NCBI GenBank assembly: GCA_963575745.1
Contig: CAUYUJ010015512.1
Coordinates: 134,503 to 198,502 of the forward strand
Direction: 5' to 3'
Origin: Prorocentrum cordatum
Taxonomy: Eukaryota; Sar; Dinophyceae; Prorocentrales; Prorocentraceae
Length of the DNA: 64,000 nt
Both the position numbers and the translations under genes were made by a program. Shown piece by piece: positions 9,165 through 20,017 of the stretch. Position 1 is the stretch's first letter. Every line of letters starts with the position of its first letter. The notes beneath the pieces were generated by a model. It worked only from the letters and a program-made list of their open reading frames with translations. It had not been told where the DNA came from and did not search any database.

Positions 9165-9467
9165 TCACCAGGGCCCGAAGAACCCGTTGTTGTTCGCGAG
9201 CACCGACCCGAAGAAGAGGATGGTCATGGAGATCACGTACGTGCTCTCGCTCACGTCTCCCAGGCTGACACCCGAGCGCGGCGGAGGGGTGGTCGTCACC
9301 GGCGCTCCGCCGAAGAACTGCATCTCCACCGAGGGGGCGCGCTGGCCCGCCCGGAGCCCCGCCTGGGCCGGGGAGGCGCCGACGAAGGACAGCGCGAGGG
9401 AGCCCACCAGCAGGGCCGCACAGACGGCGACAGCGCAGGCGACGAGAAGGGACGCGGAGCGGGCCAT
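9165..9467 (-). CDS. Small plastid-targeted single-membrane-span protein, intronless
   Basis: The frame has 100 codons starting at ATG 9467, the first ATG after the spliced-leader relic. Residues 1-27 form a strong signal peptide (MARSASLLVACAVAVCAALL ...). The next residues, FVGASPAQAGLRAGQR, match the style of the FVAP motif that opens the transit peptide of peridinin-dinoflagellate plastid preproteins. There is no second hydrophobic stop-transfer segment before the mature part, as in class II leaders. The mature part is about 50 residues: a Pro/Thr linker, one hydrophobic span (YVISMTILFFGSVL) and a short tail NNNGFFGPW. It is therefore probably a tiny thylakoid membrane subunit. I could not match it confidently to a named Psa, Psb or Pet subunit. 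It is intronless and preceded by a DinoSL relic, as expected of a gene returned to the genome from mRNA. Confidence 0.8.
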   Translation of the reverse strand: MARSASLLVACAVAVCAALLVGSLALSFVGASPAQAGLRAGQRAPSVEMQFFGGAPVTTTPPPRSGVSLGDVSESTYVISMTILFFGSVLANNNGFFGPW

Positions 9468-9550
9468 CGCGAGGTCTGCCGACTGCCAAGAGCGGAGCGA
9501 GCGCGTGGGGCGATGCCACCAGCGGGGTCGCCGATCTTCAGTCGAAGCGG

Positions 9551-9572
9551 CTTGAACCAAAATGGCTACGGA
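9551..9572 (-). other. Relict dinoflagellate spliced leader (DinoSL)
   Basis: Read on the minus strand, this is TCCGTAGCCATTTTGG followed by TTCAAG. The canonical DinoSL is (A/G/T)CCGTAGCCATTTTGG followed by CTCAAG, so 21 of 22 positions agree, with C to T at position 17. It ends 83 bases before the ATG of the plastid-protein frame. DinoSL is added to mRNAs by trans-splicing and is not encoded next to ordinary genes, so a genomic copy here implies retroposition of a mature mRNA. Confidence 0.92.
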
Positions 9573-9661
9573 TTCCGTGCTGGAATCACGTTTGATGGCC
9601 TGGGGCCCGATGATATAGGGCCCAGATTCCTACATTGAGGACAAGCGCCCGGATTGAACAA

Positions 9662-9780
9662 ACGGTGTGGTGTCCAGAACCGTGTGGTGACAGACCGCGT
9701 GGTGACCTCGGACACCCCAACGACCTCACCGCGCGGTCCGCCACCGCACGGTTTGGGGACCTCGGAGGCCCACATCGCTC
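9662..9780. repeat. CCGCGTGGTGACC inverted repeat
   Basis: ACCGTGTGGTGAC and ACCGCGTGGTGACCTCGG on the left are complemented by GACCTCACCGCGCGGTC and CACCGCACGGTTTGG on the right, forming a fold-back of about 115 bp. Confidence 0.55.
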
Positions 9781-9887
9781 GAGGCATCCTCGGAGAACAA
9801 CTCGAATTACAAAACCGCGCGGTGTTCCCGGATGCCCACGGGTGCGGCAACTCGTGGGAGCCTCCCGTCCCGTTGTGTTGGCTCTTA

Positions 9888-9956
9888 CGAGTCGACGCTA
9901 ATCGACTCTAAATCGATGCTAATCGACTCTACTCGGCGCTAATCGACACTGAGTCA
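9888..9956 (+). repeat. 10-bp tandem repeat, TCGACGCTAA type
   Basis: About six units alternating TCGACGCTAA, TCGACTCTAA and variants (TCGGCGCTAA, TCGACACTGA). A diverged extension reaches about 10000. Confidence 0.75.
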
Positions 9957-10019
9957 ACCATATCCCATCGGTTAGCAGACGCTACTCGACGCGAATTTAC
10001 TCTGGAGGTGGACTTGCGA

Positions 10020-11240
10020 GGGTATCCGCCACCGTGCCTCTGGGCACGGAGTGGGCGTGTCCTCAGGTCCTTTACCCAATCCCTGGGACCTCAGTCCTCA
10101 GTCCTGAGGAGTCTTTGAGGGGCCTGGGCCACAAATTCCGAATTCTCCCGGGGCTTGGCGCGGTTCCCCTGGGCTCCCCGCGTGACTGGTTGGGGTCCGA
10201 CAGGGCCCCAAGACGGGCCAAGAAGGCAAGAAGCCGCCAAGATCGTCCAAGAGGGCCCCGAGACGCCAAATGATCGCTCCAAAACGCTCAAGATGGCCCC
10301 AAGACGGCCAAAGAGGCATCCAAGAGGCCTCCCAAGAGGCCTCCTAGAGGCCTCCCATGAGGGCCCCAAGAGGCACAAATCATTGACATCCCCCAGGCGT
10401 TTGGAATTGTTTTTGCTTTTTCGCCATTTCGGCTTTCCGACGGCCCAAGACGGCCCAAGAGGCCCCCAAGATCGCCTCAATACGGTTCAAGAGGCCTCTA
10501 AGAAGGCCTCAAAACTGCCCAGGAGCACACCAAGATTACACAAGAGGCGCTTCAAGCAGCCCAAGAGGGCCCCAACTCACTCACTCACTCACTGATGCCA
10601 TACGCCATGACTCACTCACTCACTCATGCCCACTCACTCACGCCACTCACTCACTCATCCATGCTATTCTCACCGCTTGTGCTGGAGCGGCGGCACGACG
10701 GGGAGGATGAGGAGGAGAAGGAGGAGGAGGAAGGAGGAATGATAACTAGCTGGCGAATGATGCGTACGTCGCCTGGAACGTATCTGGCCAAAGGCTGCAG
10801 ATAGGACGCCAAGACACCGGGCATCACATGCAAAGTATGTGAACAGGCTACAAGATGCCACTCCTAATCGGGTTCATCATCATGCTTTGCAATACGTTCA
10901 GCAGTACTTCGCCACTCGATGGGGTCCTGCAGGCGCTGTGACCAAGTATTTCCCAAAAGGGGCCCAAGGGAGGGAAAACGAACCAAAAATCCTAGCCTTC
11001 CGCCCAAAGAGGCTCCCAGGAGGCCCCCACAAGGGCCCAGGAGGCCCCAAGAGGCTCCCAAGAGGCCCCCAACAGGCCCCAAGATGCCTAAAAGAAGCCC
11101 CAAGAGGCCCCTAAACCCTAAACTGCCCCCAGGAGGCTTCGAACTGCCTCCAAGAGCCCCACGAGATCGCAACAAACATCCGATAGGCTTCACACCCATA
11201 ACCCAAGCACGGTGGCGAGATGGGCCGAATACCATTAGAT
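10020..11240 (+). repeat. Composite CCAAGAGG-type dispersed repeat, copy A (long)
   Basis: The left end (TATCCGCCACCGTGCC ... GGAGTGGGC, with a CCGTGCC/GGCACGG hairpin) matches 40026 onwards. It is followed by CCAAGAGG short repeats, core 1 (10417-10443, TTTTTCGCCATTTCGGCTTT), core 2 (about 10970-11010, AACGAACCAAAAATCC ... CCAGGAGGCCCC) and core 3 (about 11165-11225, ACATCCGATAGGCTTC ... CACGGTGGCG). An interruption of about 390 bp between cores 1 and 2 contains (ACTC)n and a GAGG tract. The shared order of segments with copy B at 40.0-43.3 kb shows a real element family. Function and class are unknown. Confidence 0.8.
10572..10656 (+). repeat. (ACTC)n tetranucleotide repeat
   Basis: ACTC units interrupted by ATGCC-like spacers, inserted within composite copy A. 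Confidence 0.85.
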
Positions 11241-11390
11241 CCGCCGCCCCCTGTCGATACACCGCAAGGGTGCCTGGCGTGCTGAACCCTCTCGGTTTGG
11301 GTTTTGGTTCTTTTTCCAAAAGAACTCCCCCTGGGGCTCCGGCCCGTCCCGCTGGCCACGCGGAAACTGCACAAATCAATGCCTGTTCCG
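11241..11390. other. Unassigned spacer
   Basis: Contains CTCGGTTTGGGTTTTGG. No frame or family was recognised. Confidence 0.3.
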
Positions 11391-11640
11391 CCCCAAGATG
11401 GTCCAAAATGGTCCCAACACGGCCAAGATGGCCCAGGATGGCCGCCAAGATGCCTTCAACACAGCCAAGATGACCCCTCCAAGACGGCCAAGATGGCCCC
11501 AAGATGCACCCAAGACGGCCCAAGATGGCCTCAGTATGGTCTCAGACGGCCCAAAAGGCCCGCAAGAGGCCTCCAAGACGGTCCAAGAGGCTTCCAACAG
11601 GTCCTCCAGGAAGGCCCGACGAGGCCACGAAATCGAAACC
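11391..11640 (+). repeat. CCAAGATGGCC short-period block
   Basis: Tandem degenerate units such as CCAAGATGGCCC and CCAAGACGGCC, of the same type as in the composite family but without its cores. Confidence 0.75.
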
Positions 11641-11774
11641 TCTGGGAATCTTTGGATGTGCCCCCATCTACTTTCGTTTTTTTCTGAAGAAGCGGTAGGA
11701 TGAACAAACCGAAACTACTAACACAACAGACATGCACGTGATGAAACACTGACAACCCTAGAACTTGTTATTCG

Positions 11775-12135
11775 ATGAGGTCTCTTCTCCATCGTCACCA
11801 TCATCGTCCCCAGTATCATCCTCATGAACATCATCGACATCAACAGCATCATCCTTATCAACAACACCATCCTCAGCATCATCATCGTCGTCATCATCAC
11901 CATCATCTTCGGCGCATCGTCATCGTCATCGTCATTTTCATCGCCATCGCCATCGTCATCGCCATTGTCATAGTCATCGCCATCGTCATCATCATCAGCA
12001 CGACCATCATGAGCATAACTCACTGGTATCACCATCATCATAAGCAGCAGCACCAGCATCAACATCAACGTCAGCATCATCACCACCATCATAACCAACA
12101 AAATTATCATCGACAACATCATCAACATGATCATG
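11775..12135 (+). repeat. Degenerate (CAT)n triplet region
   Basis: About 350 bp dominated by CATCAT, ATCGTC and ATCACC triplets. His-rich and Met/Asp-rich frames are by-products. Confidence 0.85.
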
Positions 12136-12259
12136 TCCGCCGACCCCTTGTGGGTCTCTGGGAGTGTGAGATTTATATTGTCCTTCCTAAAGAAAATAAG
12201 TTCTACCACCCTCCCCCTTTGGACTAAGAAATCAACACTTTGTCAACATTGCCATAACA

Positions 12260-12850
12260 TGCTACCCAATGTGCTCCGCGCGCACATGTCGAAATCGCGT
12301 CGAACGCCCTCGCGCGCGTGTTGGGGTGAGACGATCCACGCCAAATAATACCATGCGGGCCACTCTCGCGCGTCTGCCGCGCGCATGTGGAATTCCTTCC
12401 AAAACCTTCATCCCCGACGCGAAGACGCCGTCATCGTCGTTGGCGTGATCGGCATCGGCGCCGTCATCGGCACTATCATCATCATCGTGCCTGCACTTGT
12501 CGTCACCAACGTCGCCACTATCATCGTCATCGTGTCTACAACTGCCGAGGGCGCCATGAGACCGCACCAGCCCAATCCGCCGACTCGCATCCAAATGCCC
12601 GCTGACATGTGCCGAGCGGTCAACACCACCGCGGCCTCGTCGGTCGCGCCAAACTACCTGGCCGCTGCGCGCGCGCGTATGCGCGCGCCCTCATGCGCGG
12701 GCTGGCGCGGCCGCGGAGATGCACCAGCCAACGCCAAGCACTCATCGCATTCGCCGCCGAATGAGGTTCGGTTTTGCAAACCAAGGTGCGGGTGGATGGG
12801 TGGGATGTTTGCGCGAGCAGCGGAGTGGACAACTCACTGCGAACAGGAAT
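12260..12850 (-). repeat. Inverted partial copy of the ~1.1-kb CG-tract repeat
   Basis: The complement matches the first half of the units at 20838, 23560, 24563, 25825 and 27058. It contains CCAAGGTGCGGGTGG/TTTGCAAACC, GGTGCATCTCCGCGGCCGCG, the GATGATAG...GGCGA(C/T)G segment and the ...GCGCGCGGA end. It is the only copy in opposite orientation and lies 8 kb from the main array. Confidence 0.75.
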
Positions 12851-12959
12851 TGCCCCCCCCATAATCACCCCCAGTGGCCCCAAACCTCGATGTTGTCCCC
12901 CCCTGGGCACTGCACGACCCCCGCTTGAACGCGTCATGGGGGAACGGATGGCCTCACCA

Positions 12960-13125
12960 AGGGCCGAAAGGGCCAAGGGCCCCTAAAGACGGTCCAAGAG
13001 GGCCCCGAATCGCCGAAAGATCGAGACGAGACGCCCAAGGTAACATCCAGACGGCCCAAGATGCCTCCAAGACGCCCCCAGAAGCCCCCAACAGGCCCCC
13101 CAAGAGGGCCCTAAGAAACACAAGT
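12960..13125 (+). repeat. CCAAGAGG short-period block
   Basis: Units such as CCAAGAGGGCCC and CCAAGACGCCCC lead directly into SINE-like copy 2. Confidence 0.7.
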
Positions 13126-13130
13126 CTCCC

Positions 13131-13275
13131 AATCCCACCAGCCCTTTGGGCGTGAGTGGTTTAGAGAGCCCGCTCTGTTCTCAACCCCCTTCTTCCCCTT
13201 CGGGGAGGGGTTTACCCCTCCCCCTACCCCCTCCCCCTGGGCCTGGAGAGGTCCTTCCGCGGGTGGTCGGAGGGG
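13131..13275 (+). repeat. SINE-like dispersed repeat, copy 2
   Basis: AATCCCACCAGCCCTTTGGG and CGTGAGTGGTTTAGAG are followed by the same perfect hairpin as copy 1 (13202-13223, nine pairs, TTTA loop). Confidence 0.6.
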
Positions 13276-13379
13276 TCTTTTTCTACTCCTGGGAGGGCTA
13301 AACTTCGACACCCCTCACGAGGATCGTGGCCCCGACGGGGGGGGGGGAGAAAAACGCTCGCCCCATCTGTGATCGATCG

Positions 13380-13556
13380 CCCGAAAGATGACCCCAAGAT
13401 ACTTCCAGACCCCTCCCAAAGAGCCCCAAGAGGGCCCTAAGAGCGCCCCGGGAGAGCCCGCAAAGGGCTCCGAGACCTCCAACATATCGCCCAGAAGGCC
13501 CTAGTATATCCCCAAGATGTCTCCACATATCGCCAAGAAGGCCCTAGTAGATCCCC
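13380..13556 (+). repeat. CCAAGA short-period block
   Basis: Includes a local direct repeat CATATCGCCAAGAAGGCCCT / CATATCGCCCAGAAGGCCCT around 13488 and 13525. Confidence 0.65.
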
Positions 13557-14395
<839 letters not shown>

Positions 14396-14439
14396 TACTA
14401 CGACGGCTACTGCAATTGCTATGAAAAACACGACTGTCG

Positions 14440-14512
14440 GCATGCTTCGCTGGAGTTGCTGTTTGGGGATGGACTGGTGGGGATACGCGAAGCGTGAAGA
14501 ATTCCCTGTGGG
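14440..14512 (+). repeat. GGGCATCG dispersed repeat, copy 2 (partial)
   Basis: GGGGATGGACTGGTGGGGAT and ACGCGAAGCGTGAAGA match the right part of the family consensus. Confidence 0.65.
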
Positions 14513-14569
14513 AAACGTATGATGTTTGCGCATTCGCCTCTTGGGCGTTCACCACAACCACGATGGTCC

Positions 14570-14960
14570 GAGAGGCGTCCAAGATCGCCCCAAAACGGCC
14601 CACGCGGCACCCAAGAGGGCTCCAAGACGGCCCAATAGGGCCCCAAGACGGCCCAAAAAATCCCTAAGACGCCCCAGAAAGGGCTCCAAAACGGTGTTTA
14701 GATGGGGCCCAAAAGGGGAACCCGAACGGACATTTCGAGCCTTCGGTTTTAAGGCACCCCCAGGTTGCCCAAAGAAACCCACAGACAACCCAGAGGGGGC
14801 TCCAAAAAAACCCACGAGGCCTCCATGAGGCAAGAGGTAGAACAACTGATTCCAGGGCGCCCCCGAGGGGCCTCCCACTAGACCCATCAACCATCCGATT
14901 TGCCTCAGACCCACAACCCAGGCACGGTGGCGGGGCGCCAAGAATGAGGAATGACGCGGA
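14570..14960 (+). repeat. Composite dispersed repeat, copy C
   Basis: CCAAGACGGCCC units, then core 2 at 14713-14755 (CCCGAACGGACATTTCGAGC) and core 3 at 14885-14945 (CATCCGATTTGCCTC ... GGCACGGTGGCGGGG). Core 1 is absent. Confidence 0.75.
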
Positions 14961-15929
14961 TCCAGAACAGTGGCCCACGCTCGGAAGAGAGCGCGGCAAG
15001 AACGAACGACACTGGTGCAGACCAGCGTAACGGCCCAGCTCAGACCAGATGGATCACCCTGTAGCCTCTGCCTTGTCGCGTGTCTGGACACATGCAATGC
15101 AACCCGCATCCGCCTACCCATTCGGGGTCTCCAGACGTGTAAGATTCGCCCCCTGAACGGCCCAAAATGCCCCCAGAACAGCTCGAGGGTGGCCCCGAAG
15201 AGCCCGAAGCCCGCCCCCCCAAAGAAACAAGACGACATAAGTACGCCCCTGGACAACAATAGGAGGCCCCCAAGTCGGTAAAAGGGTCGAAAGATGTGGC
15301 GCAAGCCAATAGAATCTCAACCGCTATGTATTTGCCTCTTATCTTCCGTTTCAATGCTTCTGATCGTTCTTAAAAACTACTGAGCCTGCCGAGGCCTTCG
15401 CGCGGCTTCCAGCCGCACGTGCAAATATGTTGTGCCGCTGGCTGTTAGCCGAAACACACATGGTGCAACGGTTGAAACATAACTCTGCGGCGGCGAGGTA
15501 ATGACTACTGGAATATGGGGGGCAGAGGAGATACATGACTATTAGCAAGTCTTACGCATTACGCGCGAATGTCGCAATCGACCCCAATTTCCTATACGTT
15601 GCTCAATTCGCGGCACCTGCTCAGATCGAGGATCGAGGATCGAGTCGAGGGTGGAGGTTTGTGGGGGTTCTGGTTCGTTTGTTGAACTCAGAGCGTCTCT
15701 GGAGGCCTGGGGTCATCAAAAAGCCGAACGGCGTGAGGCAATGTTGATATCTTCAAGTGCTGTCGTTCCCTTCGATTCCAGCATCTGGGAACCGTTGTCG
15801 GACACTGGGACCATTAGAAGATGACCCGGGATGAAAACACGCCCACTAAGCTGGAGCAAAGAACTCTCAAACCAACCCGTGTGATGCAGACGCAACCGAT
15901 GAAAACTAACTATGCCAGACGTCTTGGAA
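14961..15929. other. Lower-GC stretch, nothing assigned
   Basis: Only a short GATCGAG tandem run at 15626-15655 was recognised. No supported frame. Confidence 0.4.
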
Positions 15930-16075
15930 CACAGAAGTACCGATACCGCTAAGCCCCAGACCACTCCCTGTGCGTGTTGACCAGAATTTCAAAGCGAATC
16001 CAGCGGTGACGGCGAGGGCCTCCCAGGAGGCCGAAAAAGGCGAACATGAAGTAAGGGCAGCGGTTTCGGTGCCTC
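15930..16075. mobile_element. Fold-back element with TACCGATACCGC ends, copy 2
   Basis: AGTACCGATACCGCTAAGCC at the left is answered by GGGCAGCGGTTTCGGTGCC at the right. The interior shares GACCAGAATTT, CGAATCCAGCG and GCCTCCCAGGAGGCC with copy 1 at 4345. Confidence 0.65.
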
Positions 16076-16274
16076 CTCTGAAGATTCTAATGCAAAGGAG
16101 ATACCAAGGTCGATGAACAGTCTACCATTTCAAGAGCTGCCACCTGAACTGTTACAGCTGCCCTTCCCAGGTAAGGTGGGAAGGCTTCGAGCTGCGCACA
16201 GACCGCCCCCGGAGGTAGCTCCAGCTATCCTGAACACGCCCCCTGAGTGGTCCCAGCTGGCCTCAAGAGGCATC

Positions 16275-16452
16275 CCCCCCTAGAGTGGGGCGGTCTCGAC
16301 ACCCCAACTTTAGGGAGCGGAGCACCCCAGGGGCGCCGCCGGAGGCGGCGCCAGGGAGTTGAGACCGCCCCAGTCTCATCTGGCGCCGCCTTCGACGGAG
16401 ACCTGGGGCGCTCCGCGCCCCAGCGTTGAGGTGTAGAGACCGCCCCAGTTTA
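16275..16452. mobile_element. Fold-back element with GGGGCGGTCTC ends
   Basis: GGGGCGGTCTCGACACCCCA on the left is complemented at the right end (complement GGGGCGGTCTCTACACCTCA). Two GGCGCC-centred inner palindromes and an internal TTGAGACCGCCCC copy of the terminus suggest two nested or tandem hairpins. Confidence 0.7.
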
Positions 16453-17395
16453 GTCGGGGGGCGCCTGCTGGGCCAGCTGGGACTGCTCGGGGGGATCTGT
16501 TGAGGCGAGCTGCTACGATCTGGGGAAGGCGGTCTGTGCACAACCCGAAACCTTAACCAGGCGCAGTGGGTCGTCTTTCTGGAGGAGGCCCTGCCGCTCG
16601 GTGGCAGCGGGCGGATCTCCGGCGTCGCGCGGGCTGCGCGCCTTTGCGCGCATCTCGCCATGCACCAGAGGAGCTTCGCAGCTCGTCCGTCTACTCCGAA
16701 GCTCGCCGCGGAGGGACCCACGCTACGATCGAAACGTTTGCCACAGGATCGCAGGTCTTGGAGGTGGGCTGAGGTTTCTGCTCTGGATGGGCACCAGCAA
16801 ATACACTGAGGAGGGGAGCAGGGGCCGAATTTGACATCAAATGTCCATCTGGGCGACGATCAAAAACAGGTCTCACGCGGACCGCCGGCGCGGCTCGCCA
16901 CATTGGAGCCGAGGGCGCATACGCTCGACTCTCGACCTTACGCGGGCAGCTTACGCGCGATGTCGGCACAAGCGACCCCCTGGAGAAGGCGGCCCAGCAG
17001 GGACGGGGACAGAAAACTTGCGCACAAAGGTGCCGCTCCCCCGTTCCTACTGGCTGGAACCAATGAGGCCCAACCTCAGCCCCCCAGCTGGCTCCTCTAC
17101 GTGGGCCAAGCAAGACCAGACGCCCCTCCGCCGAAGGCCCACAGAACACGAGCACGGTGGAGGCCAGTCCACAAGAAGCCTTCCACAAGAAACCCAACCC
17201 TGCGACCCAGGACGCCCCTTGACTTCTGGCGTGGGAGCGTCGCGCTCGCTCTCCGCAGCAAGACCCCGAGCCTCCACTGCACTCCAGGGCAGCACGGGAA
17301 GAACGACACGACCAAACCCACGGAGGCGCGCTTCCCCCCCCTCCCTGCCGGCTGGAGCCGGCGAGGCCCAACCTCGGCCCACCCGGCTGGCTTCC
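16453..17395. other. GC-rich stretch with a diverged direct repeat
   Basis: GGCTGGAACCAATGAGGCCC at about 17054 recurs as GGCTGGAGCCGGCGAGGCCC at about 17350. Long frames in two phases cross the repeat and then run into CTC and CCAAGA repeats, so they are not credited as genes. Confidence 0.4.
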
Positions 17396-17403
17396 GCGGG
17401 GGC

Positions 17404-17440
17404 CCCTCCTCCTCCTCCTCCTCCTCCTTCCCCCTCCCTC
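17404..17440 (+). repeat. Short (CTC)n tract
   Basis: About 25 bp of perfect CTC followed by imperfect CCTCC. Confidence 0.7.
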
Positions 17441-17619
17441 TTGTGCGAGAACCGTGGCACGCGTGCCAATTGTCCGGCGGCGAATTCATGGCAGTCTGGA
17501 TCCAGGGGGGGAGAGGCCCCTGGGGGTCCCCGGACGAGAAGTCCCCCCAGGCTGCCCCCGGGCGGTGCGGATCAGAGGCAGGCTTCCTTCTGGGCGCAGC
17601 CTTCCGGCGCCCTGGAGCG

Positions 17620-18105
17620 CTCCAAGCGGATCCCAAGAGGGGCGCCCAAGGCGGTCCAAGAGGTCTCCGAGTCGTCCGATCCGTCCGACACGCCCAAGAT
17701 GGCTTCCAGACGGCCCACGAGGCCTCCAAGACGCCCCAAGAGGCCTCCAAGAGGCAGAAATCATTTGTTTGTTCCGTGTGTTTCTGATGAATCTTGGCGT
17801 TCTCGCCTTTTCAGCTTCCCGGCGCTCCAAGACGGCCCCAGAGGCCCACAGGACCGCCCCAAGCCAGCCCAAGAAGTTTCCAAGAGAGCCCCAGAACGGC
17901 CCAAGAGGGCCCCAAGACTGCCCAATTGATCTCCAAGACGGCCCACGACGGCACCAAGAGAGGGCCCAGACGGAGGACCCGCCTGACCATTTCGAGCTCT
18001 TCGCCAGAAGAGGCCCCCGCGGGGCCCAAAGAGGCCCCCAAGAGGCATCAAAGAGGCCCCAGGAGGTTCCAAAAAGCCTCCCAGGCGCGCAAGATGGGCC
18101 GGCGA
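17620..18105 (+). repeat. Composite dispersed repeat, copy D
   Basis: CCAAGAGG units, core 1 at 17763-17828 (AAATCATTTGTTTG ... GCGTTCTCGCCTTTTCAGCT) and core 2 at 17955-18010 (ACCATTTCGAGCTCTTCGCC), ending in AAGAGGCCCC units. Confidence 0.78.
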
Positions 18106-18114
18106 AATGAGCGA

Positions 18115-18290
18115 GGCGATTCAATAAGATCGGATTGAAGCGTGACGCATCGGCACGAAGTCGGAATCGAATCGGCCGCGCCAGGAGGCGCAAACAACGC
18201 CATGCGAATATCGGGCTGCATAGGACTATCATAATCTGATCGAATCGGGCTGGCAACAATCGATATTGCATCGGATCAAAATGAACATAT
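18115..18290. repeat. ATCGG-rich dispersed repeat, copy 2
   Basis: GCATCGGCACGAAGTCGG, AATCGAATCGG, CAAACAACGCCATGCG and repeated ATCGGGCTG match 3866-4175. Confidence 0.6.
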
Positions 18291-18399
18291 TTCGGATGCT
18301 TTGGGGGAAGGCTTCGTGCGGTTTCAAGCAAGTTTCGGGAGAAGCCCAAGGAAGGAGGGGGAGGGAGGGAGGAGGGAGGCTCGATTTCGGCTACATCAA

Positions 18400-18432
18400 C
18401 CCAGACCCCCGCCATGGGCCATGGGCCATGGT
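18400..18432 (+). repeat. Short GCCATGG tandem
   Basis: Three units of GCCATGG in tandem (CCATGGGCCATGGGCCATGG). Confidence 0.7.
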
Positions 18433-18602
18433 GATTTTCTCTCATCGCGACCCCCCAGAGGTCTGGACCCCTTCCTGGGGATTGGATTTTCACACCGAGT
18501 CGCTTTTGGACGGTCCCAGGGGCCCACTGAGGGCCCCTGGGGACCAGAAACGTCACACAAACTTCCGGAGCGGTTTTTGTCACGACGCAAACGGGTCTGG
18601 GT

Positions 18603-19388
18603 TTCAGAGGTAATCAGACTTGAGCAGGGACCGACCGTCCCGGCAGTTCTGTAGGCTTACCACGACATGCAGCAAGGCATGCTTTGAGAAGGTCTCCTGA
18701 AACCCCCCACGAGGATCGCAGGTCAGCATGCTGCGCCACTGCTTGACAGAGGAGTTGGGGCTTGCCACGGGTGCCCCTGGCCCGAGGTGCCCCCCTCTGC
18801 TCGCCCCCCCTCTCGGGGCCCCTGGGGCCCCTGGCTGGAGAGCGCTCCGGAGAGGCCGCGGGTGCCCCCTCTGCAGCTCCCAGGCGGCACCCAAAGGCCA
18901 GGGGCACTCCTGGCAGCAGCCGCACGAGCTCGCTCGCATCCCGCGGGCCTCCTCGGAGCACGCACGCCTCACGTCGCCCCGGCCCGCGAGTGCGCCGCCA
19001 CGATCCCGCGCGCCTGCTCCAGGGACGGCCTCGCGCCGCCGCCGCCGCCCCCGCCGCCGCCGCCGTCGTCGCCGCCGCCGTCGTCGTCGTCGTCGCCGCC
19101 GTCGTCGTCGTCGTCGTCGCCGCCGCCGTCGTCGTCGCCGCCGCCGTCGCCGTCGGCGGTGTCGGCGGCCTTCGGGCCCGAGCAGGCTTCCCCAGGCGGC
19201 CTGGAAGAAGGCGACCCCCCACGGCCCCAGATGGCTCTCGAAGGGGGCGCGGCGAATGCTGGAGCGCACCCGCAGGCCGGCCTGCAGGCCTCCGAGAACC
19301 TCCGCCGTCGCTCCTGAGACGAAGCCAGGACGAGGGTGACATCGGGTGAGGATGAGTCGAGAATCTCAGAGATCCGGCGGCTCTGCAT
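18603..19388 (-). CDS. Possible exon region on the minus strand (uncertain)
   Basis: Two flanks of a GTC/GCC triplet tract (about 19030-19160) read as plausible protein on the minus strand: FESHLGPWGVAFFQAAWGS before it and SVKQWRSMLTCDPRGGFQET after it, in one frame. The second piece is followed by GTGGTAAGC, a canonical-looking 5' splice donor (about 18656-18661 on the + strand). The tract itself would code for poly-Arg in that frame or Asp/Gly in another. No domain or start is recognised, so this is a candidate exon cluster only. Confidence 0.25.
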
Positions 19389-19544
19389 GGAGGATGTCCT
19401 GGGCGCCGCGGACTTCTCAGACCGTTCCAGAGGGCTCAGAGAGCGCTCCAGAACGCTCTGGAACGGATTTGTCCTAGTCCAAGCCCCGCCCGAGCCCCAG
19501 GGACCGCCGCGCCTGTCCAGAGATCGCTGCAGTCAGCTCTGAGC

Positions 19545-19650
19545 TCGAGGGGGAGGATCGAGGCTGGAGGATGGAGGCTGGAGGACGGGTCGAGGCTGCA
19601 TCAGCGAGGCTGGAGGCTCGTCGTCGTCGTCGTCGTCGTCGACGTCGTCG
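19545..19650 (+). repeat. GGAGGATGGAGGCTGGAGG minisatellite and (GTC)n
   Basis: Tandem GGCTGGAGGAT-like units followed by eight GTC triplets. A GCC/GCT-rich stretch continues to about 19850 with no supported gene. Confidence 0.65.
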
Positions 19651-20017
19651 TCGCGGCCCCCGCCGCCGCCGCAACCGCTGCCGCCACCGCCATCGCCAGC
19701 GCCGGCCTCACGGCGCTCCCCGTACGCTGCCGTCCTCGCCGCCACCCTCGCCGCCCTCGCCGCCGCAGCCTCCGCCGTGAGCGCCGCTGCCGGCTCCGCC
19801 GCCGTCGGCTGCCGCCAGGGGCCTCCGACATCGCCGCCGACCCTCACATACGAAAGTCATGGCAGGAGCCCTGGACCCCAACTTCTCGGGCGGTTTCTGG
19901 AGCCGACCCGCTCCGTGCGGGTCCCGGGGCCCGAAGTCAGGGGAAACCGCGTGGTATGAACATACTGCAACGCCGGGATCGAAGGAGCCGCCAACGCCGC
20001 CGCCAAATGGGGGGACT

